Source of the DNA: Parvibaculum sp039973015
GTDB taxonomy: Bacteria > Pseudomonadota > Alphaproteobacteria > Parvibaculales > Parvibaculaceae
DNA: 64,000 bases
NCBI RefSeq assembly: GCF_039973015.1
Contig: NZ_JBDWLT010000004.1
Location: 1-64,000, forward strand
Reading direction: 5' to 3'
Shown here piece by piece: positions 10,932 to 19,300 of the stretch. The notes under the pieces are model-generated. The model worked only from the letters and a program-made list of their open reading frames with translations. It did no database searches and had not been told where the DNA came from. Numbering within the stretch: the first letter of the stretch is position 1; each line of letters begins with the position of its first letter. Made by a program: the position numbers and the translations under genes.

Positions 10932-12572
10932 TCATGCCGACAGGGCGACGGCGATCTCGCGCAACTTGAACTTCTGCACCTTGCCGCTCGGTGTTCGAGG
11001 CAGTTCGCCGACGATTTCCGCCCGTTCCGGCAGGTATTGCCGCGCGACCCTGTGCTCTTCGAGGAAGGCGACCACCTCGCGCAAGCCAACCTCGCGGCCG
11101 GGCTTCGGCACGATGAATGCACATGCCCGTTCGCCCAGCCGTTCATCCGGTACGCCGATAATCGCTACATCCTGAATGTCGGGATGACGGAAGAGAAGGC
11201 CTTCGATCTCGACCACGGGGATATTCTCGCCGCCGCGGATGATGATGTCCTTGGAGCGTCCGGTCAGCCGGATATAGCCTTGGCCGTCGACCCGCGCGAG
11301 GTCGCCTGTATCGAACCAGCCTTCCGCGTCGTGATTGTACCACTCCGGTCTTTTGAGATAGCCAACAAAAGTCGAACAGGCGCGAGCCTTGAGCATGCCC
11401 TCCTCGCCGGCGGGCAGGGGGCTGTTCCCGCTGTCGACCACCCGGACTTCCATGCCTGGCAGCGCGCGTCCGTCAGTATTGATCGCCTTGTCCTCCGGAT
11501 CGTCGAGGCATGTCGTTGTCACCAGGCCGTTCTCGGTCATGCCCCAGGCCGACACGATATTTGTTCCGAGGATTTGCCGCGCCCGCTCGACTAGCGCGCG
11601 GGGGATGGGTGCGCCTGCCACCAGGAAGATGCGCAAACGGGATACGTCGCCCCCGTCCGCCGCCACCGTTTCGGTCAGATCGGACAGGAACGGCGTGGAC
11701 GCCATGGTGAAGGTGATTCCTTCGCGGGAGATCGACGCGGAGGCGCGCTTCGGTTCCCATACATCCTGCAGAATGGCGGTCGCTCCGGCCAGAACGGGCA
11801 TCAACAGCCCGTACATGAAGCCTGTCTGGTGTGCCATCGGCGACGCCATGAACATCACGTCGTCCGCGCCGAGCCCGAGGCGCTCGGCGCAGATGAGGAT
11901 ATTGGAGAGCAGCGTATTCGACGTATGCATGACGCCTTTCGGTTCGCCGGTCGTGCCGGACGTATACATCAATTGCGTTACGTCGTCGGGATCGGGTCGC
12001 CGCGTCGCGAAGAGACGGCCGGCGTCGCGCCGCTGCTCCCACGGCGTATCAAGAAGGACTTTCTCAAAGCTGGTTTCGCCGTCGCCGCCGATGACGAGCA
12101 CATACTTCAGCTGCGGCAGGTCGGCCCGGATGTTGGCCACCATGGCAGGGTAATCGAAGCTGCGAAAGGCGCGCGGGATGACGAGTACCTTGCTTTCCGC
12201 AAGGCCAAGCATGAAGGACAATTCGCGCTCGCGAAAAATCGGCATCAATGGATTGGTCACGGCGCCGATCCGTACGCAAGCCAGATGCAGCGCGGTGAAT
12301 TGCCACCAGTTCGGCAATTGGCAGGAAACAACATCGCCTTTCTCCACGCCGAGTTCCGCGAGGCCGACCGCGATACGTTCGACAATCTTGCCGAAATCGC
12401 GGTAGCTGAGGCGGGTGGCCTCATTCGTCATGGAGTTGAAGTCGACGACGGCCGTCTTGTCCGGCATTTCGGCGATGCAACCGTCGAGGTAGCCGGCGGC
12501 CGTCTTGCCGGGCCAGAAGCCGCCGGCGTTCATCGCCTCGACACGCTTCCTGGTCAGAACTGGATCGAACAT
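10932..12572 (-). CDS. aliA: cyclohexanecarboxylate-CoA ligase-like acyl-CoA synthetase (AliA-type)
   Basis: A 546-residue AMP-forming CoA ligase. The phosphate loop is MYTSGTTGEPKGVMHTSN, the SAWGMTENG motif lies near residue 343, and the C-terminal Lys is in PRTPSGKVQKFKLRE. The stretch VSCQLPNWWQFTALHLAC and the MASPMAHQTGFMYGL region strongly recall AliA of Rhodopseudomonas palustris, which activates cyclohexanecarboxylate. Nearby genes resemble AliB, BadH and BadI of the same pathway, which raises confidence in the substrate class. It is divergent from that block and probably co-transcribed with the SDR and TetR genes on its own strand. Confidence 0.8.
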   Translation of the reverse strand: MFDPVLTRKRVEAMNAGGFWPGKTAAGYLDGCIAEMPDKTAVVDFNSMTNEATRLSYRDFGKIVERIAVGLAELGVEKGDVVSCQLPNWWQFTALHLACVRIGAVTNPLMPIFRERELSFMLGLAESKVLVIPRAFRSFDYPAMVANIRADLPQLKYVLVIGGDGETSFEKVLLDTPWEQRRDAGRLFATRRPDPDDVTQLMYTSGTTGEPKGVMHTSNTLLSNILICAERLGLGADDVMFMASPMAHQTGFMYGLLMPVLAGATAILQDVWEPKRASASISREGITFTMASTPFLSDLTETVAADGGDVSRLRIFLVAGAPIPRALVERARQILGTNIVSAWGMTENGLVTTTCLDDPEDKAINTDGRALPGMEVRVVDSGNSPLPAGEEGMLKARACSTFVGYLKRPEWYNHDAEGWFDTGDLARVDGQGYIRLTGRSKDIIIRGGENIPVVEIEGLLFRHPDIQDVAIIGVPDERLGERACAFIVPKPGREVGLREVVAFLEEHRVARQYLPERAEIVGELPRTPSGKVQKFKLREIAVALSA

Positions 12573-12605
12573 CGGTAACCCTCCCCTCGCAGGCGGGCTT
12601 GAACT

Positions 12606-13473
12606 TCAGGTGTTCTTTGGCTCGAAATAATCCGGTCGTCCAGGGGGCCACGGGTCACCCCAGAGCTGCTCGCCGCCATCGACCGTCAATACCTCGCCGG
12701 TAATGAACTTGGCGCCCGGCGAGGCGAGATAGACGACAGCCTCAGCGATGTCATGGGCATCGCCGACACGCAACATCGGATTTGCGCCAGGATAGGTCTT
12801 GAGACCTTCGGGCGGATATTGCACGAAGCCGCTCGTTTCGCAGACGCCCGGTGCGACGCAGTTGACACGGATGCGATGCGGTGCCCATTCGACGGCCACC
12901 GATTTTGACAGGTAGGCAACGCCGGCGCGTGCTGCGCATGTGTGCGCGATGCCTGGCATTCCGCGCCATATGTCGGCGATAATGTTCACGATCGAGCCGG
13001 GGGTCTTTCTATCGACCCACTGCCGCGCGGCGCTTTGCATCATGTACCAGGTGCCGTTGAGATTGGTGTCGATGACGGCGTTCCATCCCTTGACCTTGAA
13101 GTCGAGGGCCATTTGCGGAAACTGGCCGCCGGCATTGTTCACGAGAAGGTCGAGTGCGCCGAATTTATCCCAGACCGCTTCAATAAAACCGTCGACCTGA
13201 TCCGGATCGCGTATGGTCAGGGGCCGACTGAAGACCTGCGCGCCGATGCTTTCCAGAAGAGGAACCGTCGCGGCAAGTTTTTCTTCGTTGCGCCCGCATA
13301 TGGCGACGTTCGCGCCCAGTCGCGCCAGAAGACAGGCGATCGCCTTGCCGAAACCGCTTCCGCCGCCGGAAACGACGACCGTTTTCCCCGAAAAAAAGAT
13401 CGGCGCGATAAACCGTGGGCAGTGCTTTCAGTTCTTCATCGGAAAATCCGAAGTGAGTCTTGTGGACTTCCAT
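12606..13473 (-). pseudogene. SDR-family reductase interrupted by a one-base frameshift
   Basis: Read with one base removed from the A7 run at 13391-13397 (T7 on the coding strand), this gives one intact SDR of about 288 residues. It starts MEVHKTHFGFSDEELKAL, continues into VVVSGGGSGFGKAIA as the nucleotide-binding site, then NNAGG, and ends GEVLTVDGGEQLWGD. As written, the first 27 residues and the rest are in different frames. The catalytic Tyr position reads HTCAARAG, so the usual YxxxK is not evident; related 2,4-dienoyl-CoA-reductase-type SDRs also vary here. A sequencing error in the homopolymer, slippage or true inactivation are all possible. Confidence 0.7.
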
Positions 13474-13498
13474 GTGCGTCTTCCTCGAATGTTTTCGG

Positions 13499-14134
13499 TC
13501 ACGCGACCGTTTGGTTTTCCCCGCTTCGTATGGGTTCTTCGATCCCGATTCCGCTGAACAGCATCAGGCACATATGGTCGGCTATCGTCTGAATGGACGT
13601 CCTGCCGGGCTGGTACCATTCGACCGACCAGTTAAGGGCGCCCATCAGCAGCATGCGTACGAGGCCGAGATCGACGTCGCTGCGCAATGCGCCCGATTTC
13701 TGCGCCTTGGTGAGAATGCGCCGCCAGAGTTCGGCATAGGCGTCGCGCTGCCTGATGTGATGCTGTTGCACCTCTTCGGGGACCTGTCCGAAAATGCGGA
13801 TATTGGCGGATGTGTAATCGTCATGCTTCAGAAGTGTGGTGAGATGCGCCTCGACGGCGACGCGAATTCGGTCGCGGTGCGATGAATCCGCAGGCAGACG
13901 TTCCTGGCTCTCCTCGACGGCTTCGTGAACCCGCCTCATGCCTATGTCGAGAACTTCCTCGAGGAGTTCGTCCTTCGAACCGAAATGGTAATAGAGGCTG
14001 CCCGCCTGCATGCCGGCGGCTCTCGCGATTTCGATCAGGGTCGTCGCCGCGTAGCCTTTTTGCCGAAACATCTTGGCGGCGGCGTCCAGTATTCTCGCGC
14101 GGCTGATGTCGGATTTGCTTTGCTCGCTCGTCAC
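13499..14134 (-). CDS. TetR-family transcriptional regulator
   Basis: A 211-residue regulator with the TetR HTH at the N terminus (ARILDAAAKMFRQKGYAATT, then IARAAGMQAGSLYYHFGSKDELL) and a helical ligand domain with WSVEWYQPGRTSIQTIADHM. It is divergent from the BadH-BadI-AliB operon across a 170-bp gap containing a long inverted repeat, so it is the obvious candidate regulator of the alicyclic-acid genes. In this kind of arrangement the ligand is usually a CoA thioester intermediate. Here that is inference. Confidence 0.9.
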   Translation of the reverse strand: MTSEQSKSDISRARILDAAAKMFRQKGYAATTLIEIARAAGMQAGSLYYHFGSKDELLEEVLDIGMRRVHEAVEESQERLPADSSHRDRIRVAVEAHLTTLLKHDDYTSANIRIFGQVPEEVQQHHIRQRDAYAELWRRILTKAQKSGALRSDVDLGLVRMLLMGALNWSVEWYQPGRTSIQTIADHMCLMLFSGIGIEEPIRSGENQTVA

Positions 14135-14176
14135 AAACGCCCCCTCGCCGCCTGTTTGGCGGTGCCGACCGTAAAT

Positions 14177-14230
14177 CTAATGTACGTTCGAAACATGTTG
14201 CACCTCCCTCGAAAATCGAACTAGTATTAG
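14177..14230. promoter_or_regulatory. inverted repeat in the TetR/BadH intergenic region
   Basis: CTAATGTACGTTCGA (14177-14191) and TCGAACTAGTATTAG (14216-14230) are inverted copies, with 11 of 15 positions matching and identical outer and inner ends. The centre-to-centre spacing is about 39 bp. Placement between divergent genes suggests operator half-sites for the TetR protein. Confidence 0.5.
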
Positions 14231-14303
14231 AAAAAGTGTGCCGCCATTGCTATGGCAAAGTTAAAAATGTGTCTGAAGCGGTGCAGCGAGGGAGGCGACT
14301 AAC

Positions 14304-15065
14304 ATGCGAGGACTCGATCAGAAGCCGGTCATCGTTACCGGCGGCGCAAGCGGTATCGGAAAGGCGATTGGGCTCAGGCTTGGCGAAGAGAGTGCCAGGG
14401 TCGCCATTTTCGACATGAACGAGAAGGGTGCCGAGGCCGCCGCCGCCGAAATTCGCCAGAAGGGTGGAGAGGCTTGGGCCTATAAGGTCGACATCACCGA
14501 CTATGCGGCAGTGGCGCGGGCAGTCGATGCGTTCGAAAAGGCGGCCGGTCAGGTTTATGGACTGGTGAACAATGCCGGTTGGGACGAGGCGAAGCCTTTT
14601 ATCCAGACAGAGCCTGATTTCTGGAAAAAGGTGATCGACATCAATCTTTACGGGCCGCTCAATCTCACTCATGTCGTTGCGCGTCGGCTTGCCGAGCAGG
14701 GTGCCGGTCGGGTCGTCAGCATTTCGTCGGATGCGGGCCGTGTGGGTTCGTCTGGCGAGGCCGTCTATTCCGCGGCCAAGGGCGGCGTCATCGCCTTCAT
14801 GAAGACGATGGCGCGCGAGTTCGCCCGGAAGGGCGTCACCTTCAATACGATCTGTCCGGGGCCGACGGACACGCCGCTGCTCGCCTCCGTGGATGCGTCG
14901 GGCGGCGGACGTCTGACCGAAGCGCTCACCAAGGCGATCCCGATGCGCCGCCTGGCGCAACCGGACGATTATCCGGGCATGGTCGCATTCTTTCTGAGCG
15001 ACGATGCAAGTTTCATTACCGGCCAGACGATCAGCGTCTCGGGCGGTCTCTCAATGCACGGTTGA
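14304..15065 (+). CDS. badH: 2-hydroxycyclohexanecarboxyl-CoA dehydrogenase-like SDR (BadH-type)
   Basis: A 253-residue SDR. TGGASGIG binds NAD, with FDMNEKGAEAA after beta-2, NNAGWD near 91, the catalytic Ser in SISSDAGRVGSSGEAVYSAAK with the Tyr-x3-Lys, and the C terminus ITGQTISVSGGLSMHG. The SSDAGRVGSSGEAVY block and the C-terminal MHG are recognisable features of BadH, which oxidises 2-hydroxycyclohexane-1-carboxyl-CoA to the 2-keto compound. The next gene is BadI-like, the enzyme for the following step, and is only 12 bases away. It is the first gene of a tight five-gene operon. Confidence 0.85.
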   Translation: MRGLDQKPVIVTGGASGIGKAIGLRLGEESARVAIFDMNEKGAEAAAAEIRQKGGEAWAYKVDITDYAAVARAVDAFEKAAGQVYGLVNNAGWDEAKPFIQTEPDFWKKVIDINLYGPLNLTHVVARRLAEQGAGRVVSISSDAGRVGSSGEAVYSAAKGGVIAFMKTMAREFARKGVTFNTICPGPTDTPLLASVDASGGGRLTEALTKAIPMRRLAQPDDYPGMVAFFLSDDASFITGQTISVSGGLSMHG

Positions 15066-15077
15066 CGGGGGATTTTC

Positions 15078-15869
15078 ATGGACTACGAAGACATTCTGTA
15101 TGATGAGAAAAATGGCGTTGCGACCATCACCATCAATCGTCCGAAGGTCTATAACGCGTTCCGCCCCCGCACCTGCGTCGAACTGATCGACGCTTTTCTG
15201 AAGGCGGGCTGGAGCGAGGAGATCGGTGCGATCGTGCTGACTGGCGCGGGCAACAAGGCGTTTTGCACCGGCGGCGATCAATCGGATCATGACGGTTCCT
15301 ATGGCGACGGCGAGACGCGCGGAACCATCGGCATGCCGGTCGAGGAACTGCACACGGTCATTCGCGACGTGCCCAAGCCGGTGATCGCGAAGGTGCGGGG
15401 CTACGCCATCGGCGGCGGCAATGTGCTGGCGACGTTGTGCGACATGACGATTGCGGGCGAGAGCGCAATCTTCGGCCAGGTGGGTCCCAAGATGGGCTCC
15501 GTCGATCCCGGCTTCGGCACCGCCTATCTCGCCCGCGTGGTCGGGGAGAAGAAGGCGCGCGAAATCTGGTACATGTGCCGGCGTTATCCGGCGCGCGAGG
15601 CGCTGGCGATGGGTCTCGCCAATGCGGTCGTTCCCGACGACAAGCTGGATGAGGAAGTGGATGCCTGGTGCGCCGAGCTTGTCGAGCGTAGCCCGACGGC
15701 GATTGCGATTGCCAAGAAATCGTTCAACGCCGACAGCGATAATATTCGCGGCATTGGCGGTCTTGGCATGCAGGCGCTCCGCCTCTACTACAACTCGGCG
15801 GAGTCGAAAGAGGGCGTCAACGCGCTCAATGAAAAGCGTAAGCCGGAATTCCGCAAGCATATGAAGTAG
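15078..15869 (+). CDS. badI: 2-ketocyclohexanecarboxyl-CoA hydrolase-like ring-cleavage enzyme (BadI-type)
   Basis: A 263-residue crotonase-fold enzyme of the MenB/BadI branch. It carries VLTGAGNKAFCTGGDQSDHDG, VIAKVRGYAIGGGNVLATLCD, FGQVGPKMGSVDPGFGTAYL and the C-terminal NEKRKPEFRKHMK, all close to BadI of R. palustris as I recall it. BadI hydrolytically opens the ring of 2-ketocyclohexane-1-carboxyl-CoA to give pimeloyl-CoA. It is distinct from ordinary enoyl-CoA hydratases. The operon position right after BadH and just before an AliB-like dehydrogenase supports the call. Confidence 0.88.
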   Translation: MDYEDILYDEKNGVATITINRPKVYNAFRPRTCVELIDAFLKAGWSEEIGAIVLTGAGNKAFCTGGDQSDHDGSYGDGETRGTIGMPVEELHTVIRDVPKPVIAKVRGYAIGGGNVLATLCDMTIAGESAIFGQVGPKMGSVDPGFGTAYLARVVGEKKAREIWYMCRRYPAREALAMGLANAVVPDDKLDEEVDAWCAELVERSPTAIAIAKKSFNADSDNIRGIGGLGMQALRLYYNSAESKEGVNALNEKRKPEFRKHMK

Positions 15870-15877
15870 GTGGTATC

Positions 15878-17035
15878 TTGGACTTTGCCTTTACGTCCGA
15901 CCAGGGAGCCATTCGAGATACCGCCGCACGATTTGCGCGCGAGCGGCTCGCGCCCGCCTACAAGGTGCGCGAAGCCGCCGGAGCGATCGATCGACAGCTC
16001 GTCCGGGATATGGGTGAGCTTGGCCTCGTCGGCGCCGATTTGCCCGAAAAATTCGGGGCGCCGGGACTCGATAGCGTTACGACCGGCATTATTATCGAGG
16101 AAATATCACGCGGCGACATTAGTGTCGGTTATGTCCAGCTCCTGGCTTCGCTGATGGGATCGATCGTCGCCGCGCATGCAAGGCCTGAAGTCGCCGATGA
16201 AATCGTTCCGAAGATTTGCTCGGGCGAGGCGATCGTCGCGCTCGGTCTGACGGAGCCGCGAGGCGGCTCCGACGCAGCGCATCTGCAGACGAAAGCGCGC
16301 GCCGATGGCGACGGCTACGTCCTGTCGGGCGAGAAAACCTCGATCTCGATGGCCGAGCAGGCTGATTACATTCTTGTGCTCGCGCGCACGGATGAAAGCA
16401 ATCCGGGCGCTGGCGGTGTGTCGGCTTTTCTGGTGCCGCTCGACGCGCCGGGTATCACCTGTTCGAGCTTCGATGATGTAGGTTCGAAAGCGGTCGGCCG
16501 CGGTTCGGTATTCTTCGACAATGTTAAGGTGTCGTCGCGCTACATGGTCGGCCCGGAGGGCGAAGGTTTCCGGAAGGTCATGCAGGGGTTCGATTATTCC
16601 CGCGCGCTGATCGGCCTGCAATGTCTGGCTCCGGCCTTCGCATCGCTGGAAGAGACCTGGAAGTATGTGACGGAGCGCGTTGCCTTCGGCAATCCGCTGG
16701 CCAAATATCAGGGTGTCACGGAACCGCTGGCCGAAGCCCAGACGCTGCTCGAGGCGGCGCGTCTGCTTTGCTACAAGACGCTTTGGCTCCGCGACAATGA
16801 TTTGCCGCATACCGCCGAAGCCGCGATGTGCAAATGGTGGGCACCCAAGACGGCTTTCCAGGTCATCCACCGTTGCCTGCTCACGCACGGACATGGCGGT
16901 TACAGCACTGATCTGCCTCATCAGCAGAGATTGCGCGACGTGATGGGGCTTCAGATCGGCGACGGCACCGAGCAAATCCAGAAGATGATCATTTCGCGCG
17001 AGAAAGTCGGCCGGGTGGCCGTGCCTTATGCGTGA
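15878..17035 (+). CDS. aliB: cyclohexanecarboxyl-CoA dehydrogenase-like acyl-CoA dehydrogenase (AliB-type)
   Basis: A 385-residue flavin acyl-CoA dehydrogenase. It begins DFAFTSDQGAIRDTAARFA and has the FAD/substrate motif LGLTEPRGGSDAA, then EKTSIS. The C-terminal segment HGHGGYSTDLPHQQRLRD is followed by IGDGTEQIQKMI, where Asp stands in place of the usual catalytic Glu. Known cyclic acyl-CoA dehydrogenases also use Asp as a base, as I recall. The start is a TTG, eight bases after the BadI stop, with AGGTGG just upstream; no ATG fits. It would form cyclohex-1-ene-carboxyl-CoA. Confidence 0.82.
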   Translation: MDFAFTSDQGAIRDTAARFARERLAPAYKVREAAGAIDRQLVRDMGELGLVGADLPEKFGAPGLDSVTTGIIIEEISRGDISVGYVQLLASLMGSIVAAHARPEVADEIVPKICSGEAIVALGLTEPRGGSDAAHLQTKARADGDGYVLSGEKTSISMAEQADYILVLARTDESNPGAGGVSAFLVPLDAPGITCSSFDDVGSKAVGRGSVFFDNVKVSSRYMVGPEGEGFRKVMQGFDYSRALIGLQCLAPAFASLEETWKYVTERVAFGNPLAKYQGVTEPLAEAQTLLEAARLLCYKTLWLRDNDLPHTAEAAMCKWWAPKTAFQVIHRCLLTHGHGGYSTDLPHQQRLRDVMGLQIGDGTEQIQKMIISREKVGRVAVPYA

Positions 17036-17045
17036 GGGAGGCGAT

Positions 17046-17834
17046 ATGACGAGCGCCCCGGAAGCCCCGGTCCAGACCGAGATGCGAGACGGCGTCGGAA
17101 TCGTGGCGCTCAACAGGCCTGACAAGTTCAATTGCCTCTCGTCGGTTGTCATGGCCGGTCTCGACGAGGCTCTCGCAATGTTCGAGGGAGACAGGAAGGT
17201 TCGTGCCGTTCTGTTGCTTGCGCGTGGCAAGCACTTCTGCACCGGTGCCGATCTTGACGAGGTCCTCGACGCTCGCAGGGAGCGGGGTCGGCTGGAAGCG
17301 TTTATCACGGGCGGTCATCGCGTCCTGCGCCGTCTTGAGGTCTCGCCTCTGCCGATTGTCGCCGCGGTGAACGGTCTGTGTCTTGCGGGCGGGCTGGAAT
17401 TGATGATGGCATGTGACGTGGTTTTTGCGGGGCAGTCGGCGCAGATGGGATGCCAGCATGCCCGCTACGGGCTCGTGCCGGGTTGGGGCGGCACGCAGCG
17501 TCTCGCGCGCATCGTCGGTTCGCGGCGTGCCCTTGATCTGATGTTCAGCGGCCGCTGGCTCAAGGCAGACGAGGCGCTGGCCTGGGGGCTTGTGAATCAT
17601 ATCGCTGACGACAGCGCGCTTGCCGGCATGGCGGAAGCCTATTGTGCCGACCTCGCCAAAAAGAATCCGGGCGGTCTTGCCGCCATGAAACAGCTTTGCA
17701 GAAACGGACTCGACGGATCGCTTCAGGAAGGTCTGGATATGGAACGGAGCGCAGTCGTGGACGCGCTGATGGGCGAAAATGTTTCGGAAGGTCTGGCGGC
17801 GTTCCGGGAGCGCCGGGAGCCATTATTCCGCTGA
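17046..17834 (+). CDS. enoyl-CoA hydratase/isomerase-family protein in the alicyclic operon
   Basis: A 262-residue crotonase-fold protein with LLARGKHFCTGADLDEVL (oxyanion loop 1) and VAAVNGLCLAGGLELMMACD (loop 2). In the pathway, a hydratase (BadK) is expected between AliB and BadH, and this is the only candidate in the operon. However, the two catalytic Glu of typical hydratases appear changed: GCQHARYGLVPGWGGTQRL has His where the first Glu should be, and SRRALDLMFSG has Asp at the second. It may hydrate by a variant mechanism or do a different crotonase reaction. The ATG at 17046 has GAGGGAGG upstream and lies ten bases after the AliB stop. Confidence 0.78.
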   Translation: MTSAPEAPVQTEMRDGVGIVALNRPDKFNCLSSVVMAGLDEALAMFEGDRKVRAVLLLARGKHFCTGADLDEVLDARRERGRLEAFITGGHRVLRRLEVSPLPIVAAVNGLCLAGGLELMMACDVVFAGQSAQMGCQHARYGLVPGWGGTQRLARIVGSRRALDLMFSGRWLKADEALAWGLVNHIADDSALAGMAEAYCADLAKKNPGGLAAMKQLCRNGLDGSLQEGLDMERSAVVDALMGENVSEGLAAFRERREPLFR

Positions 17835-17871
17835 CGGATAATCAAGGGACCTGTTCGGGAGAAGTGCGATC

Positions 17872-19023
17872 ATGAAACACGAAGCCCAGGTCGAGCAGTT
17901 GCGGAAGATCTTCGGCTATCTCGACGCGGGTGAGACCGCGATGGGCGATGCCGTGTATCGTCATCATGTCAGTGACTACACCAGTCCGGATCAGGCTGGC
18001 CGAGAACGGGAGATGCTGTTCCGGCATGAGCCACTCCTGATCGGATTGAGCTGCGAATTGCCCAATCCCGGCGACTATGTAACCGACGATTTTTCGGGCG
18101 TTCCGATCCTGGTGGTGCGGAATGAAGCGGGGCAGGTCAATGCCTTCATCAATGTCTGCCGCCACCGTGGCGCGCGCGTTGCGTCGGGCTGCGGCAGCGG
18201 CAAGACCGTGTTCAGTTGTCCCTATCACGCATGGACCTACGACCGGAGCGGCAGGCTGAGGTCGATACCGTTCGAGCAGGGCTTCGAGAGCGTCGACAAG
18301 ACGAGCAACGGCTTGCGGCCTCTGCCGGTGGTGGAGAAATACGGCATGATCTGGGTCATGCCGACGCCCGGCGGGTTGATCGACATCGACGGCCACCTTG
18401 CGGGGATGGCGGACGATCTCGTCGCGTTCGGCCTTGCGAGTTACAGCCACTACGAGACACGCGTGCTCCGGGCCCGCCTCAACTGGAAGCTCGTGATCGA
18501 CACGTTTCTCGAAACCTACCATCTGAGCACACTTCACAAGAATACGATCGCGCCGATCCTGCACTCGAACCTCGGCACGTTCGACGGCATGGCACGAAAT
18601 CTGCGCATGATTGGCGCCCGCAAGACGATCGACGCGTTGCGCCAGAGGCCGGAAAGCGAGTGGGATCTGGTCCGCCACTCCGCGCTTGTATACGTGCTCT
18701 TTCCGAATACGGTCTTCATCATGCAGGGCGATCATCTGGAGACGTGGAGGGTTTATCCGGGCGACAGCGTGGATGAATCAAAAATGCACGTCTCTCTCTA
18801 TACGCCCGAACCCGCCGTGACCGACAAGGCCAGGAAGTACTGGGCCAAGAACATGGACTTGCTGATGGCGACCGTGCAGCAGGAAGATTTTCCGCTGGCG
18901 GAAAATATCCAGCGTGATTTTCACTCGGGTGCACAAGATTTTGTGACTTTCGGCGCCAACGAGCCGGCTCTTGCATACTTCCACCGGTCGATAAAAAAGA
19001 CGCTGGGGATCGACACCGCGTGA
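17872..19023 (+). CDS. Rieske non-heme iron oxygenase, alpha subunit
   Basis: A 383-residue ring-hydroxylating-type oxygenase. The Rieske [2Fe-2S] site is CRHRGARVASG (Cys96, His98), then CPYHAWTYD (Cys115, His118). The mononuclear iron site is DTFLETYHLSTLH (about residues 208-220) with a distant Asp. It would activate O2 for hydroxylation or demethylation and needs reductase/ferredoxin partners, which are not encoded next to it. No small beta subunit is present, as in the alpha-only oxygenase group. It follows the enoyl-CoA hydratase gene by 37 bases in the alicyclic operon; the substrate is unknown. Confidence 0.88.
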   Translation: MKHEAQVEQLRKIFGYLDAGETAMGDAVYRHHVSDYTSPDQAGREREMLFRHEPLLIGLSCELPNPGDYVTDDFSGVPILVVRNEAGQVNAFINVCRHRGARVASGCGSGKTVFSCPYHAWTYDRSGRLRSIPFEQGFESVDKTSNGLRPLPVVEKYGMIWVMPTPGGLIDIDGHLAGMADDLVAFGLASYSHYETRVLRARLNWKLVIDTFLETYHLSTLHKNTIAPILHSNLGTFDGMARNLRMIGARKTIDALRQRPESEWDLVRHSALVYVLFPNTVFIMQGDHLETWRVYPGDSVDESKMHVSLYTPEPAVTDKARKYWAKNMDLLMATVQQEDFPLAENIQRDFHSGAQDFVTFGANEPALAYFHRSIKKTLGIDTA

Positions 19024-19051
19024 AGCGGAATTGAACAAAAAGGAGATTCCC

Positions 19052-19300
19052 ATGCATGTCGGCATGAGCACGTTCTTTCAGAACCTCGCTGGCGGTTATA
19101 CCGACCAGGAGGTCTACGCCCATGAAATTGCGATGGCCGGCATGGCCGAGCCGCTTGGCTTCGATTCCATATGGGCGGCCATGTGCCCGAACGTGGCGCA
19201 GTTCCTCACCTATATGGCTGGCCGCACCAAGAGGGTCGGGGTTGGCTCAATGGTGGTTGCGCCGGTGAATATTCGTCCACAAACGAGGATAAGATCATGA
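19052..19300 (+). pseudogene. truncated luciferase-like (LLM) flavin monooxygenase
   Basis: About 77 residues match the N terminus of LLM-class flavin oxidoreductases (MHVGMSTFFQNLAGGYTDQE, then LGFDSIWAAM and QFLTYMAGRTKRVGVG). Compared with the intact homologue at 29156-30244, about ten residues around the HHFEDYSF segment are missing and everything after residue 77 is gone. A good AAAGGAG site remains. The frame ends at a TGA that overlaps the ATG of the next P450 gene (ATGA), so residual translation could couple to P450 expression. Confidence 0.8.
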
